DNA from: Pelotomaculum sp. UBA3102
Lineage (GTDB): Bacteria; Bacillota; Desulfotomaculia; Desulfotomaculales; Pelotomaculaceae
Assembly: GCA_002365865.1 (NCBI GenBank)
Contig: DFAQ01000044.1
Span: 1-47,660 of the forward strand
Direction: 5' to 3'
DNA length: 47,660 bases
Position numbers and translations under genes: made by a program. Every line of letters starts with the position of its first letter. Position 1 is the first letter of the stretch. Under the pieces are notes generated by a model. The model did no database searches, was not told the DNA's origin, and worked only from the letters and a program-made list of their open reading frames with translations. This document shows, piece by piece, positions 31,843-40,467 of the stretch.

Positions 31843-34209
31843 ATGAACGAAAAAACGCTTAAAAGGCTGGAATATAATAAAGTACTGGAACAACTGGCTT
31901 CTTTTGCCGGTTCTGCGCTGGGACGGGAACGGGCCCTGGCCCTGGAGCCGGTGGACAACCCGGATGTCGTTTTGCGGTGGCAGGCTGAAACCAGCGAGGG
32001 GCGCGATCTTTTGCGGCTGGATCCCACAGCCGAGTTTGGCGGCTGGCAGGATATCAGGGGCCAGCTCCGGCGGGCCGGACGCGGGGCCGTGCTTGAACCG
32101 GAGGAACTGCTGGCAGTGGCGGATACCCTTACTGCAGGCAGGTTGATTAAAAAGTTTTTTATTGACCGGGAGGAACGCTATCCTTTACTCGGCAAACGGG
32201 CTTTTACCCTGGCCTCCCTGCCGGAAGTGGAGCAGGAAATAAAAAAAGCCGTTCTTCCCGGCGGCGCAGTGGCGGATGCCGCATCTCCGGAGTTGGCACG
32301 GATACGGCGCAGGATGCTTAATGTCCAGGCCAGGATAAGAGAACAACTGGAGTACATTACCCGTTCCCCGGATTATCAGAAATACCTGCAGGATCCCATA
32401 GTAACGGTCAGGGAAGGCCGGTACGTGGTTCCGGTAAAAATCGAGTACCGGGCCCAGGTGCGGGGTATGGTTCACGACCAGTCGGCCAGCGGTGCCACCC
32501 TCTTTGTTGAGCCGGCGGCAGTGATGGAAAAAAATAATGAATTGAAGCGCCTGGAGTTGACGGAAAAGGAGGAGATCCGGCGCATATTGCTCCGGCTTTC
32601 AGAAGCAGTAACCCGGAACATTGAAGTAATCAGTGTTTCGCTGGATACCCTGGGAGAAATTGATTTTATCCTGGCCAAAGCCAGGTACAGCCGGGAACTG
32701 GACGCCTGGGCGCCCGTACTGCAAGGCAAGGGGCCTTTTATGGATTTCCGGCAGGGCCGTCACCCCCTGTTGAAGGGGGCGGTGGTGCCGGTAAACATCA
32801 CGCTGGGTACCGGTTTCGACACTCTGGTGATTACCGGCCCGAATACCGGGGGGAAAACGGTTACTTTGAAAACCGCCGGGTTGCTGGTCCTGATGGCCCA
32901 GTCGGGGTTGCACCTGCCTGTCGGGGAGGGTTCCGGTATGGGTATTTTCAAGCAGGTTTTCGCCGATATAGGTGATGAGCAGAGTATTGAACAGAGCTTG
33001 AGTACCTTTTCCTCGCACCTGACCAATATCGTGGACATAATCCGCCTGGCCGGACGGGAAAGCCTGGTACTGCTGGACGAGCTGGGAGCCGGGACCGATC
33101 CTACCGAGGGTGCCGCCCTGGCCCAGGCGATTCTGGAGAAGCTGCACGCGTCAGGGGCAAAAACTGTGGCTACCACTCATCACAGCGAGTTGAAAAATTT
33201 TGCCTACTCCCGGGAGCGGGTGGAAAATGCCAGTGTGGAGTTTGACGTGGTCACCTTGAGGCCTACGTATCGTCTTTTAATCGGCAAGCCGGGCCGCAGT
33301 AACGCTTTTGAAATTGCAGCGAAACTGGGGTTGCCTGCGGCTATAGTGGCACGGGCCAAGGAATTTCTTACGGTAGAGCAGGTCCAGGCAGCGGAATTGA
33401 TGCGTAACCTGGAAAGGGCGCAGCAAGTGGCGGAAGAAGAGCGGAACCGGGCGGCAATACTGAGAGAAGAAGCCCGGCTGCTTAAAGAAAAGTACGAAAA
33501 CATGGAGGCGGACCTGGCCCGGCGGCAGGAATCCGTCCTGGCCAGGGCGGGGGAGGAAGCCGGGAACCTGGTCCGGTCGGCCAGGCAGGAAGCAGAGGCA
33601 GTGGTCAAGGAACTGCGGGAGAAACTGGCCGGTGACGCCGCCCGCGCCAGGGAAAGCGCCATCCAGGAAGCCAGGGAAAGGCTGAAAAAGCTGGACCGGA
33701 AAGTGAACCGGGTTCGCCCCGGCAAGGCGGTGCCCGCCGGCAAAATACCCGGTGCAGTGCTTCCCGGCGAAGAAGTCTTTCTGCCGGAATTCAACCGGCG
33801 GGGCTATGTCGTGGACTGTGCCGGTCCCGGCGGTGAGGTGCAGGTACAGGTAGGTATAATGAAGGTCAGCGTGCCGCTTGAAGATTTGCGCCGGGTGGAA
33901 AAATCTACCGCACCGGACGGCGGACAGGATAAAACGGCCGGGGTGATGCTGGACAAGGCTAGGGAAATATCAACCGAACTTGATTTAAGAGGCCGGTATG
34001 CCGAAGAAGCCCTGCTCGAGGTGGAAAAATACCTTGACGACGCCTGTTTGGCCGGTCTTAACCGGATTCGCCTGATCCACGGCAAGGGAACCGGTTCGCT
34101 TCGTTCGGCGGTGCACAAACAATTGAAGGGGCACCGGCGGGTCAAGTCCTTCCGCCTGGGTGAACCGGGCGAGGGAGGCCTTGGTGTGACGGTGGTTGAA
34201 CTGTCATAA
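31843..34209 (+). CDS. mutS2: MutS2 endonuclease / ribosome-rescue ATPase
   Basis: The 788-residue length is full size. A helical core is at about 1-310, and the MutS-type ATPase is at about 310-500, with Walker A GPNTGGKT starting at Gly332, LLDELGAGTDPTEGAALA as Walker B, and a conserved ATTHHSELK. A long charged coiled coil follows (about 515-630), then a beta-barrel region, and a C-terminal Smr domain (about 710-788, ELDLRGRYAEEAL, RLIHGKGTGSLR). It suppresses recombination and in Bacillus also splits collided ribosomes. GGAAGG lies 10 bases before ATG. It ends the plus-strand housekeeping block. Confidence 0.95.
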   Translation: MNEKTLKRLEYNKVLEQLASFAGSALGRERALALEPVDNPDVVLRWQAETSEGRDLLRLDPTAEFGGWQDIRGQLRRAGRGAVLEPEELLAVADTLTAGRLIKKFFIDREERYPLLGKRAFTLASLPEVEQEIKKAVLPGGAVADAASPELARIRRRMLNVQARIREQLEYITRSPDYQKYLQDPIVTVREGRYVVPVKIEYRAQVRGMVHDQSASGATLFVEPAAVMEKNNELKRLELTEKEEIRRILLRLSEAVTRNIEVISVSLDTLGEIDFILAKARYSRELDAWAPVLQGKGPFMDFRQGRHPLLKGAVVPVNITLGTGFDTLVITGPNTGGKTVTLKTAGLLVLMAQSGLHLPVGEGSGMGIFKQVFADIGDEQSIEQSLSTFSSHLTNIVDIIRLAGRESLVLLDELGAGTDPTEGAALAQAILEKLHASGAKTVATTHHSELKNFAYSRERVENASVEFDVVTLRPTYRLLIGKPGRSNAFEIAAKLGLPAAIVARAKEFLTVEQVQAAELMRNLERAQQVAEEERNRAAILREEARLLKEKYENMEADLARRQESVLARAGEEAGNLVRSARQEAEAVVKELREKLAGDAARARESAIQEARERLKKLDRKVNRVRPGKAVPAGKIPGAVLPGEEVFLPEFNRRGYVVDCAGPGGEVQVQVGIMKVSVPLEDLRRVEKSTAPDGGQDKTAGVMLDKAREISTELDLRGRYAEEALLEVEKYLDDACLAGLNRIRLIHGKGTGSLRSAVHKQLKGHRRVKSFRLGEPGEGGLGVTVVELS

Positions 34210-34221
34210 CCGGGTGGATAA

Positions 34222-34258
34222 TCAAAATTAAAAGGCCATGCCTGTTAAGGAACGGCCT
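34222..34258 (-). terminator. Terminator of the coat protein genes (minus strand)
   Basis: On the minus strand AGGCC (34258-34254) pairs with GGCCT (34237-34233), with extra inner pairs, and leads into TTTAATTTTG. It lies between convergent mutS2 and the coat protein genes and may serve both weakly. Confidence 0.5.
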
Positions 34259-34274
34259 GAAAAATTGCATAATT

Positions 34275-34523
34275 TTACCTGCCGGCGAAATAAGACTTTA
34301 CCTGTTGCAGATCATTTTGGTCCGCCGGCTGGGCAGCATGGTAAAAACCTTTTTGCTCGGCTAATTTATACAGATCATACTGGAACATTTCATCCTGGTT
34401 TCTTATTTGCGTAATAGTTTGTCTTAGTTGCTGGTTGAATGTTTGAGCGATGACGTTGGCATAGCCGGTCAGGCTGCTGTTAACCGTGGATAATACGTCG
34501 TTGACCATATCTTTTTCGCGCAT
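34275..34523 (-). CDS. CotF-family spore coat protein
   Basis: This 82-residue helical protein has the CotF-type pattern: NDVLSTVNSSLTGYANVIAQ, then QQLRQTITQIRNQDEMFQYDLYKLAEQKGFY and a short tail rich in Gln and Asp. Such proteins form the spore coat outer layers. AGGAGG lies before ATG. It is 13 bases after the partner gene 34537-34719, and the two are surely co-transcribed. Confidence 0.82.
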   Translation of the reverse strand: MREKDMVNDVLSTVNSSLTGYANVIAQTFNQQLRQTITQIRNQDEMFQYDLYKLAEQKGFYHAAQPADQNDLQQVKSYFAGR

Positions 34524-34536
34524 GTTCCTGCCTCCT

Positions 34537-34719
34537 TTAACCTAAAAATGACATTAATTTTTGTTTGTTGTTCATGGCGTCCTGAGCTGATTTTTCAAAC
34601 ATTTGTTTTATTTGCGGGTCGGTTGCCTGCTGTGAAAATGACTGCAATTTTTGGTAGGCGGTTTCATGGGAATAAATAAGGTGTCTCAGGTTTTGCAGTT
34701 CTTGTTGGTTTAATTGCAT
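34537..34719 (-). CDS. Small CotF-like partner coat protein
   Basis: This 60-residue protein is rich in Gln, Leu and Lys (QLNQQELQNLRHLIYSHETA, QQATDPQIKQMFEKSAQDA) and resembles the N-terminal helical half of CotF-type proteins. AAAGGGGAG precedes ATG 34719 by 6 bases; an upstream in-frame ATG lies before that site and is not used. In related spore formers two short proteins in tandem replace one longer CotF protein. No sporulation sigma promoter could be placed with confidence. Confidence 0.75.
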   Translation of the reverse strand: MQLNQQELQNLRHLIYSHETAYQKLQSFSQQATDPQIKQMFEKSAQDAMNNKQKLMSFLG

Positions 34720-34805
34720 TATCTGCTCCCCTTTCTTCAAATTTTTGTTGTATAATGTTATTGTTTCTCTGAAATTTTTTATTATTCTTTTTTACCTTCT
34801 TGGTT

Positions 34806-34830
34806 AAAAAAAAAAACCGGGACAGGCCCG
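34806..34830 (-). terminator. Terminator of the CBM25 gene
   Basis: On the minus strand CCGGG (34830-34826) pairs with CCCGG (34820-34816) around a five-base loop and is followed by about ten T (34815-34806). Confidence 0.85.
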
Positions 34831-34842
34831 GCTTTAGAAATT

Positions 34843-35154
34843 TTAGAATAATTTATAGGTCCAGTTGTATCCGTAGTTGTTGTCCCAGTTGTCAGCCGTA
34901 TCGCGGAAACAAAAAGTTAACTGGTTGTCTTCCATGTTAAGGGTTTTTTTCCAACCTTCCGGTGTCCGTTGCATGCGAAAGTCTTCGACCGACTTCCAGT
35001 GCGTGGGGGCTCCAAAGCCGCCATGGAGGAAGACCTGGCTTGCTCCGCATTTATCCAGCAGCCCGTTATAAGTAATGGTAATGTCGCTGCCGTCGGGAGA
35101 TAGTGATTTTACAAAGACGCCTCCTTTTTCATCCGACCAGCCGTGATGATACAA
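34843..35154 (-). CDS. Solo carbohydrate-binding module protein, CBM25-like
   Basis: A protein of about 103 residues made of a single beta-sandwich: DGSDITITYNGLLDKCGASQ, VFLHGGFGAPTHWKSVEDF, RTPEGWKKTLNM, LTFCFRDTADNWDNNYGYNW. The pattern W-x-NN-x-G-x-x-W is the end of starch-binding CBM25 modules found in amylases and starch synthase-like proteins, but here there is no enzyme attached and no signal peptide. TTG 35154 is preferred because AAGGAGGTG lies 8 bases upstream; GTG 35163 overlaps that site. It lies next to coat genes on the same strand but has its own terminator. It may bind an intracellular or spore glucan. Confidence 0.8.
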   Translation of the reverse strand: MYHHGWSDEKGGVFVKSLSPDGSDITITYNGLLDKCGASQVFLHGGFGAPTHWKSVEDFRMQRTPEGWKKTLNMEDNQLTFCFRDTADNWDNNYGYNWTYKLF

Positions 35155-35217
35155 TTGGTGCACCTCCTTAGAGAATAATGTTTATTTATTCAACTATTAT
35201 TGTGAACCGAATTTAAA

Positions 35218-35242
35218 GTTACTATGAATGTATAAAAGTAAC
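35218..35242. promoter_or_regulatory. Inverted repeat upstream of nrdJ
   Basis: GTTACT (35218-35223) and AGTAAC (35237-35242) are perfect arms around 13 bases, overlapping a possible -10 TATAAA (35231-35236), 41 bases before the nrdJ start. It differs from the NrdR box consensus I know, so the regulator is unknown. No cobalamin riboswitch motif was seen here. Confidence 0.4.
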
Positions 35243-35283
35243 ATTAATACTAAATATTCCATAGCAGACAGAGGGGGGTTAAA

Positions 35284-37479
35284 ATGAGGATACCGGAAGA
35301 CGGCCGGAAGGTATTCGATGCCCGGTACGCCCAGAGAGACTATGACGGAAATATAGTGGAAAATTTCGAGCAGGCGGTTTACCGCCTTGCCCGGGCAGCC
35401 GCCGGTGCTGAAAAAGAACACCAAAAGGCTTGGGAAGATAGATTTGTTTCTATTATCGGTAAACTTTTGTTTGTTCCGTCAACTCCCATATGGGCCAATA
35501 TCGGGAAACCGGACCGCCCCTGGCAGCCGGGAGCCTGTTTTGTGCTGGAGGTTCGGGACAGCCTGGAATCAATGTACCAGACTTTGAAGGAGACTGCCAT
35601 GGTGTTTAAATCGGGCGGAGGAGTCGGATATAACTTTTCCGGTATCCGGCCGAAAGGTTCCCTGGTACGCTCCACCAAAGGCAAGGCTTCCGGTGTAGTA
35701 GAGCTCGTTAAGCTGTATGACGCTTCTTCGAATATGGTCATGCAGGGAGGTGTGAGAAGGGGTGCGTCGATGGGGATTTTGAACATCGACCACCCGGAAG
35801 TTATTGACTTTATTAACTCGAAGCTGAATGGCGGCATTACTAATTTCAACCTTTCGGTCGGAGTAACGGACGCCTTCATGAAGGCCCTTGAAAATGATGA
35901 TCCCTGGCTGCTGGTGTTTGACGGCAAAGTGTTTCAAGAAATAGCCGCCCGCGAGTTATGGTATATGCTCATTAAAGCGGCGCACGCCTGCGGGGATCCG
36001 GGAGTGGTTTTTGTTGACCGCTTTCAGCAGCATAACCCCGTGCCGGGCCGGTTTATCAATGCCTGCAATCCCTGCGGTGAACAGCCGTTGAGCCCGGGTG
36101 AATCCTGCCTGTTGGGCAGTGTCAACCTGGCCGGTCTTACTTCAGGCAACGGTGCCTACGACCTGACGGCGCTTGAAGAGACGGTTGCGACCGCCGTCCG
36201 CTTTCTGGATAACCTGATTGACGTTGCGGAGTACCCGCTTCCCCTCATAGCCGAAGCCACCAGGGCTACCCGTAAAATCGGTCTTGGGTTTACCGGTCTG
36301 GCAGACGCCTTAATTAAGGCCGGGCTCCCGTATGACACGGAAGAGGGCAGAAAATACACCGGTGATATAACCCGCCGGATACAAGAGGCGGCACATAATG
36401 CTTCCAGGGAACTGGCCGAGGAAAAGGGCTGTTTTCCCGAGTGGGAAAACAGTATCTTCTCCCCCGGAGATAAACGCCGTAATGCCGCTTGTATAACCAT
36501 AGCGCCGACCGGGTCTGTGACTACGATGGCCGGTTGCGAGGGGTACGGGGTTGAGCCGATTTTTGCGGTGGTCTACACCAAATCCACCAACGTTGCCGGT
36601 GACTTTGAAGTGTTTTCGCCGCTGTTCTTGGAGGCCTGCAAAAAGCGTAATGTGCCCGCCGCGGTATTATCCGAAGTTGCCGGGCGGGGTACCTGCCAGG
36701 GCGTTGAAGCATTGCCGGCAGATATCGCCCGGGTTTTCAGGAGCGCCCAGGATATCAGTCCGGAAGACCATATACTGATGCAGGCGGAAGTGCAGAAGTA
36801 CGTGGACAATGCCGTGAGTAAAACCGTCAATTTGCCTGAAACGGCTGCCGTCGAGGACATCGACAAGTGTTACCGTATGGCTTATGACTTGAACCTCAAG
36901 GGGATCACCGTTTTTCGCGACGGGAGCAAAAAAGGCACTGTAACCGTTGGTAAGACTAAAGCAGAAGAGCCGTCCGGTAATTTGCGCCGCGGTGAAATCC
37001 TGCCGCGGCCGGTAAGCGCTCACGGTATGACCCACCGGCTTAACACCGGCTGCGGGAAGATTTATTTAACTATCAATTACCGGCCTGATAACGGAGAGAT
37101 TTTGGAAACCTTTATCACTACCGGTTCGGACGGCGGTTGCCTGGTATATACCGAGGCCGCATCGAGATTAATCAGCCTGGCGATAAGGGGCGGACTGCCC
37201 GTAGACGAAATAGTGGAGCAGTTAATGAGTACGCATGCCTGTCCTTCATATATGGCGGCAAAGGGGAAAGGAAAATTTTTGTCTCCCGGAAAGTCGTGCG
37301 CTTCGGCGATAGCCAAGAAAATAGCGGAAGTTAAAGCCAACCTGGACCGCAAATATAACGGCAGTCCGGCAGTAGTAAACGAAGCAGAGGATACTCTCAG
37401 ATGTGAGGTGTGCGGGGAAAAGCTGGCCAGGGCTGAAGGCTGCCTGGTATGCCGCAACTGCGGTTTTTCAAAGTGTTAA
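35284..37479 (+). CDS. nrdJ: Adenosylcobalamin-dependent (class II) ribonucleotide reductase
   Basis: This 731-residue protein is the compact class II form. The N-terminal Cys in PGACFVLEV is half of the redox pair, KSGGGVGYNFSGIRPKGS is near residue 110, and the catalytic NPCGEQPL starts at Asn262 with Cys264 as the thiyl site and Glu266. IAPTGSVTTMAGCEGYGVEPIF is near 405-425. The C-terminus has two Cys pairs in CEVCGEKLARAEGCLVCRNC that deliver reducing power. It makes deoxynucleotides without oxygen, using vitamin B12. GAGGGGGG lies 6 bases before ATG. It is monocistronic, followed by a long palindrome. Confidence 0.95.
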   Translation: MRIPEDGRKVFDARYAQRDYDGNIVENFEQAVYRLARAAAGAEKEHQKAWEDRFVSIIGKLLFVPSTPIWANIGKPDRPWQPGACFVLEVRDSLESMYQTLKETAMVFKSGGGVGYNFSGIRPKGSLVRSTKGKASGVVELVKLYDASSNMVMQGGVRRGASMGILNIDHPEVIDFINSKLNGGITNFNLSVGVTDAFMKALENDDPWLLVFDGKVFQEIAARELWYMLIKAAHACGDPGVVFVDRFQQHNPVPGRFINACNPCGEQPLSPGESCLLGSVNLAGLTSGNGAYDLTALEETVATAVRFLDNLIDVAEYPLPLIAEATRATRKIGLGFTGLADALIKAGLPYDTEEGRKYTGDITRRIQEAAHNASRELAEEKGCFPEWENSIFSPGDKRRNAACITIAPTGSVTTMAGCEGYGVEPIFAVVYTKSTNVAGDFEVFSPLFLEACKKRNVPAAVLSEVAGRGTCQGVEALPADIARVFRSAQDISPEDHILMQAEVQKYVDNAVSKTVNLPETAAVEDIDKCYRMAYDLNLKGITVFRDGSKKGTVTVGKTKAEEPSGNLRRGEILPRPVSAHGMTHRLNTGCGKIYLTINYRPDNGEILETFITTGSDGGCLVYTEAASRLISLAIRGGLPVDEIVEQLMSTHACPSYMAAKGKGKFLSPGKSCASAIAKKIAEVKANLDRKYNGSPAVVNEAEDTLRCEVCGEKLARAEGCLVCRNCGFSKC

Positions 37480-37534
37480 ATACATAGATAATTTTTGCTT
37501 ACTGGAGAGGGGGGCTATGCCTCGCTCTCTTACC

Positions 37535-37575
37535 AAAACTTCCCAAAAGGTACCTGGTACCTTTTGGGAAGTTTT
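37535..37575. repeat. 41-base perfect palindrome after nrdJ
   Basis: Arms of 20 bases (37535-37554 and 37556-37575), each containing CTTCCCAAAAGGTACC or its complement, are exact inverted repeats around a single T. The right arm runs into a T-run (37571-37576), so it can act as the nrdJ terminator. Its exactness and the doubled GGTACC core suggest a mobile palindromic unit of the kind scattered in genomes of this group. Confidence 0.8.
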
Positions 37576-37656
37576 TACAGTCGAAACAAGGTTTATTGAG
37601 TCTCGCCTGAAGGGCGAATTGGTTCATGCATGGGTTGCATGGGTTTGAGCAGGTGC

Positions 37657-40011
37657 TTACGGTTCGTTGTCGTTTTGCTCTGCCGAGGCAGAGCTGTCAT
37701 TAGCGTCAGCGGTGCCGGAGGTAGGATTTTTTTCGCGGCCGTGCCTTTGGTTGTCCCGGTTGTCCGGTTCGTCTGCTTCGTCCGGTTCATCTGTTATTGA
37801 CCCCGGTAGTGACGGCAATGTCGGATTGAGTGGTTCTCCCGGTCCAAACAGGCTTTGCCGCTCCGGTTTTTCGTGCAGGGAGCAGATTTCAGTGGGGACA
37901 CGCAGCCCGTAGTCCTCGACAAAAGAAGGAACGGTATACGGTAGCTTGATCATGGTTTTAATGATCCTGTCGGGGCAGTATTCGTTGGGCAGCAAGCCGC
38001 TGGCCGCGCAAACTTCAACGAAGACGTGCACGTCATCTTTTTTTTGTGGTACGGTTCCTTCGGTGAACCAGTCCGTTACCAGGCAATTTTCTGGGGTATT
38101 GGGGCCGGGCAGGAGCCCGGATTTGTTGTCCACGGTGGCCTTTACCAGGCCGGATGGCCGTGAAAATGTCCTTACCGGTGTATCGCTCAGGGCATTGCTC
38201 ATAATTTCCCGCCAGATTTTGGCGGGATAGGTACCGCCAAAAGCATAGGGCATTGCTTTGGGTTGGTCGTATCCAATCCATACGGCCGTGACGAGTTCCG
38301 GCGTGTAGCCGACAAACCAGATATCTTTGCCGTCGTCAGTAGTACCGGTTTTTCCGGCTGCAGGCCGGCCGATTTGCGCCCCGGTGCCGGTTCCCCTTTC
38401 CACCACGGATTTAAGCATGTCCGTGACCAGGTAAGCGGTGGTGGGCTTCATAGCCTGGCGCTGCTGGGGAACCGGGTAGTCGAGAATGATGCCGTCCGAT
38501 TTTTCAACTTTAAGAATAGCCGCCGGTGCAATATATGTCCCCTGATTCGCAAAGGCCCCGTATGCCGCGGCCATCTGGAGGGGGGACACTCCGTGGTGCA
38601 GACCGCCGAGAGCCATGCTGGCTCCGTGTGCGGAGGGATCCAGTTCTATGCCCAGGCCGGAAGCAAACCTGATTGCATTATTGATCCCCACGGTATCCAT
38701 CAGCAATCTGACCGCGACGACATTGACCGAGTTGGTCAGCGCCGTACGTAAAGTAATCAGGCCGCGGTACTTGCCGTCGTAGTTATGCGGCTCGTAAGAA
38801 CCGTATTCTACGGGAATGTCGTCAATAACCGAAGCCGGTACCAGTCCCTTATACTCAATTGCCGGTCCGTAAGCGGCGATTGGTTTGAATGATGAACCGG
38901 GTTGGCGGGTGGTCTGGACGGCCCGGTTCCACTGCCGTTTTTGAGTGTGCTCGCGTCCCCCGACCAGTGCCTTGATCTGCCCGGTATGGGGGTCCAATAC
39001 CACAACCGCGCCCTGGGGCTGTAATAAGCCGTTTGCGTCTTCCCCGGAAGGCGGAAAATTGGAGTTTTTAGACATGGCTGCTTCAGCTATGCGCTGAACT
39101 TTTTGATCCAGGGAAGTATATACTTTGAGCCCGCCTTTGAAAACTTCGGCTTCACCATATTGAGCAATTAACTTTTCCGTTACGAAATCCAGAAAATACG
39201 GATAAGGATATTGTTTTTCCCCCGGCTCTTTGGTGTCCAGCTGCAATTCTTTTGTCCGGGCCTCTTCCGCTTGTTGCTTACTGATAAAATTATATTCGGC
39301 CATCCGGTCCAGAACCAGGTTGCGCCTGGATACTGCTTTTTGGGGCGCCCTGAAGGGGGAGTAGGCGCTGGGCGCCTGCGGCAATCCGGCCAATAATGCG
39401 GCTTCGTCAATTTCCAATGCGCCGACATCTTTGCCGAAATAAATCTGGGACGCCGCCTGGATGCCGGTAGCTCCTTCCCCGAAGTAAATGTTGTTGAGGT
39501 ACATTTCCAGGATTTCTTCTTTGGCATAATGCCTTTCGACCTGGACGGCAAGGATTAATTCCTGGATTTTTCTTTCAATAGTTTTTTTCGGAGTTAAAAA
39601 TGAAATTTTCACTAACTGCTGGGTTATTGTGCTGCCGCCCTCCCTGATGGAGCCTGAAGTGAAGTCGTTCCAGGCCGCGCGCGCGATCCCGCGCAGGCTG
39701 AAGCCGTGGTGCTCAAAAAAACCGGGGTCTTCTATGGCCAGAAAGGCTTCTTTGACGTGTTCGGGGACGTTTTTCAAGTCAACGGGAACGCTGTTTTTGA
39801 CCCCTATTTTAGTGACCAGATTTCCGTCCCGGTCGTAAATCATCGTGGATGCTTCTGATTCCAGTGCTGCCGGGGAAAGTGCCGGAATATCCCTGACGCT
39901 GGCGAACACCAGCCCCGCCCCCACTCCTGCGGCAATGAGGGCGAGAAGACATATAAGGAGAAAAATCAGGCGGACCGGATTTAACTTTTTTTTCTTCCTT
40001 TTGCGAGCCAA
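37657..40011 (-). CDS. Class A penicillin-binding protein (bifunctional peptidoglycan synthase)
   Basis: This 784-residue membrane-anchored protein has a basic cytoplasmic start (ARKRKKKKLN) and a membrane segment at about 13-35. The glycosyltransferase 51 domain is at about 60-230 (EDPGFFEHHGFSLRGIARA, GGSTITQQLVK, EMYLNNIYFGEGATGIQAA). The transpeptidase domain is at about 330-610, with the active Ser in PGSSFKP, TNSVN as the SxN motif and AGKTGTTDD as the KTG motif. The C-terminal tail (about 690-784) has paired Cys (CAASGLLPNEYCP) and a disordered Asp/Glu/Pro-rich end. It acts outside the membrane in cell wall or spore cortex synthesis. GGGAGGG lies before ATG 40011. Confidence 0.95.
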   Translation of the reverse strand: MARKRKKKKLNPVRLIFLLICLLALIAAGVGAGLVFASVRDIPALSPAALESEASTMIYDRDGNLVTKIGVKNSVPVDLKNVPEHVKEAFLAIEDPGFFEHHGFSLRGIARAAWNDFTSGSIREGGSTITQQLVKISFLTPKKTIERKIQELILAVQVERHYAKEEILEMYLNNIYFGEGATGIQAASQIYFGKDVGALEIDEAALLAGLPQAPSAYSPFRAPQKAVSRRNLVLDRMAEYNFISKQQAEEARTKELQLDTKEPGEKQYPYPYFLDFVTEKLIAQYGEAEVFKGGLKVYTSLDQKVQRIAEAAMSKNSNFPPSGEDANGLLQPQGAVVVLDPHTGQIKALVGGREHTQKRQWNRAVQTTRQPGSSFKPIAAYGPAIEYKGLVPASVIDDIPVEYGSYEPHNYDGKYRGLITLRTALTNSVNVVAVRLLMDTVGINNAIRFASGLGIELDPSAHGASMALGGLHHGVSPLQMAAAYGAFANQGTYIAPAAILKVEKSDGIILDYPVPQQRQAMKPTTAYLVTDMLKSVVERGTGTGAQIGRPAAGKTGTTDDGKDIWFVGYTPELVTAVWIGYDQPKAMPYAFGGTYPAKIWREIMSNALSDTPVRTFSRPSGLVKATVDNKSGLLPGPNTPENCLVTDWFTEGTVPQKKDDVHVFVEVCAASGLLPNEYCPDRIIKTMIKLPYTVPSFVEDYGLRVPTEICSLHEKPERQSLFGPGEPLNPTLPSLPGSITDEPDEADEPDNRDNQRHGREKNPTSGTADANDSSASAEQNDNEP

Positions 40012-40071
40012 GTTATACCCTCCCTTTTAAGCTACAAGAATTATAACATATATCCTAAAAATTGTAGTAAA

Positions 40072-40250
40072 CAAAAAATTGCAGTAAAATAATATTGAAT
40101 ATAAAAATATATCGCCCCTGGCCCGGGAGATTGGGTCTATGATGAAAATTAGCGGGAGGTTCTTACAAACGGTTATTCAGAACCACCGGCCCGGCAGGAT
40201 ATGGGGTAAATCCGGCGAAAGTTTCTAGTATGGGTAATTTTGAGTAATAG
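40072..40250 (+). other. Structured intergenic leader, unassigned
   Basis: Between divergent genes is a GC-rich stretch with AT-rich flanks. AGGTTCT (40157-40163) pairs with AGAACC (40179-40184), and CCGG segments around 40187-40225 can pair further. GGGGTAAATCC is reminiscent of part of the c-di-AMP (ydaO) aptamer, but the other conserved parts are missing. It ends 10-15 bases before the small membrane protein start. I could not assign a family. Confidence 0.35.
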
Positions 40251-40265
40251 AAGAAGGTGGTATTT

Positions 40266-40448
40266 TTGAAAAAAACCAACCGGGAAAGTGCGAAACTTGG
40301 CTGGCCGGTCTGGGTCGTAATCGGGCTGGGTGCCGTGATTTTTGCCCTGCCGATTGATGAACAGTTAAAGTTTATACTGGGCGCACCGCTTTACGCGCTG
40401 TTCCTGATCGTTTATATCAAGTTCAGGTACAAGAAGAGATCTTCTTGA
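40266..40448 (+). CDS. Small two-segment membrane protein
   Basis: A 60-residue protein with a basic N-terminus (KKTNRESAKLG), two hydrophobic segments (PVWVVIGLGAVIFAL and FILGAPLYALFLIVYI) and a positive C-terminal tail (KFRYKKRSS), predicting a hairpin in the membrane with both ends inside. TTG 40266 has GAAGGTGG 6 bases upstream. It has no family I recognise. It lies between genes facing away and towards it, so it is its own unit. Confidence 0.65.
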   Translation: MKKTNRESAKLGWPVWVVIGLGAVIFALPIDEQLKFILGAPLYALFLIVYIKFRYKKRSS

Positions 40449-40467
40449 AAAGTTCTTTATTTTAAGT

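Noticed and set aside
35164..35283. Cobalamin riboswitch in front of the B12-dependent reductase
   Set aside because: The 120-base gap is too short for a cobalamin aptamer, and the B12-box GCCACTG is not there.
40190..40240. Possible c-di-AMP (ydaO) riboswitch from GGGGTAAATCC
   Set aside because: The required 5' GGGGACC-type core and the 3' conserved segment are missing; only one short match is present.
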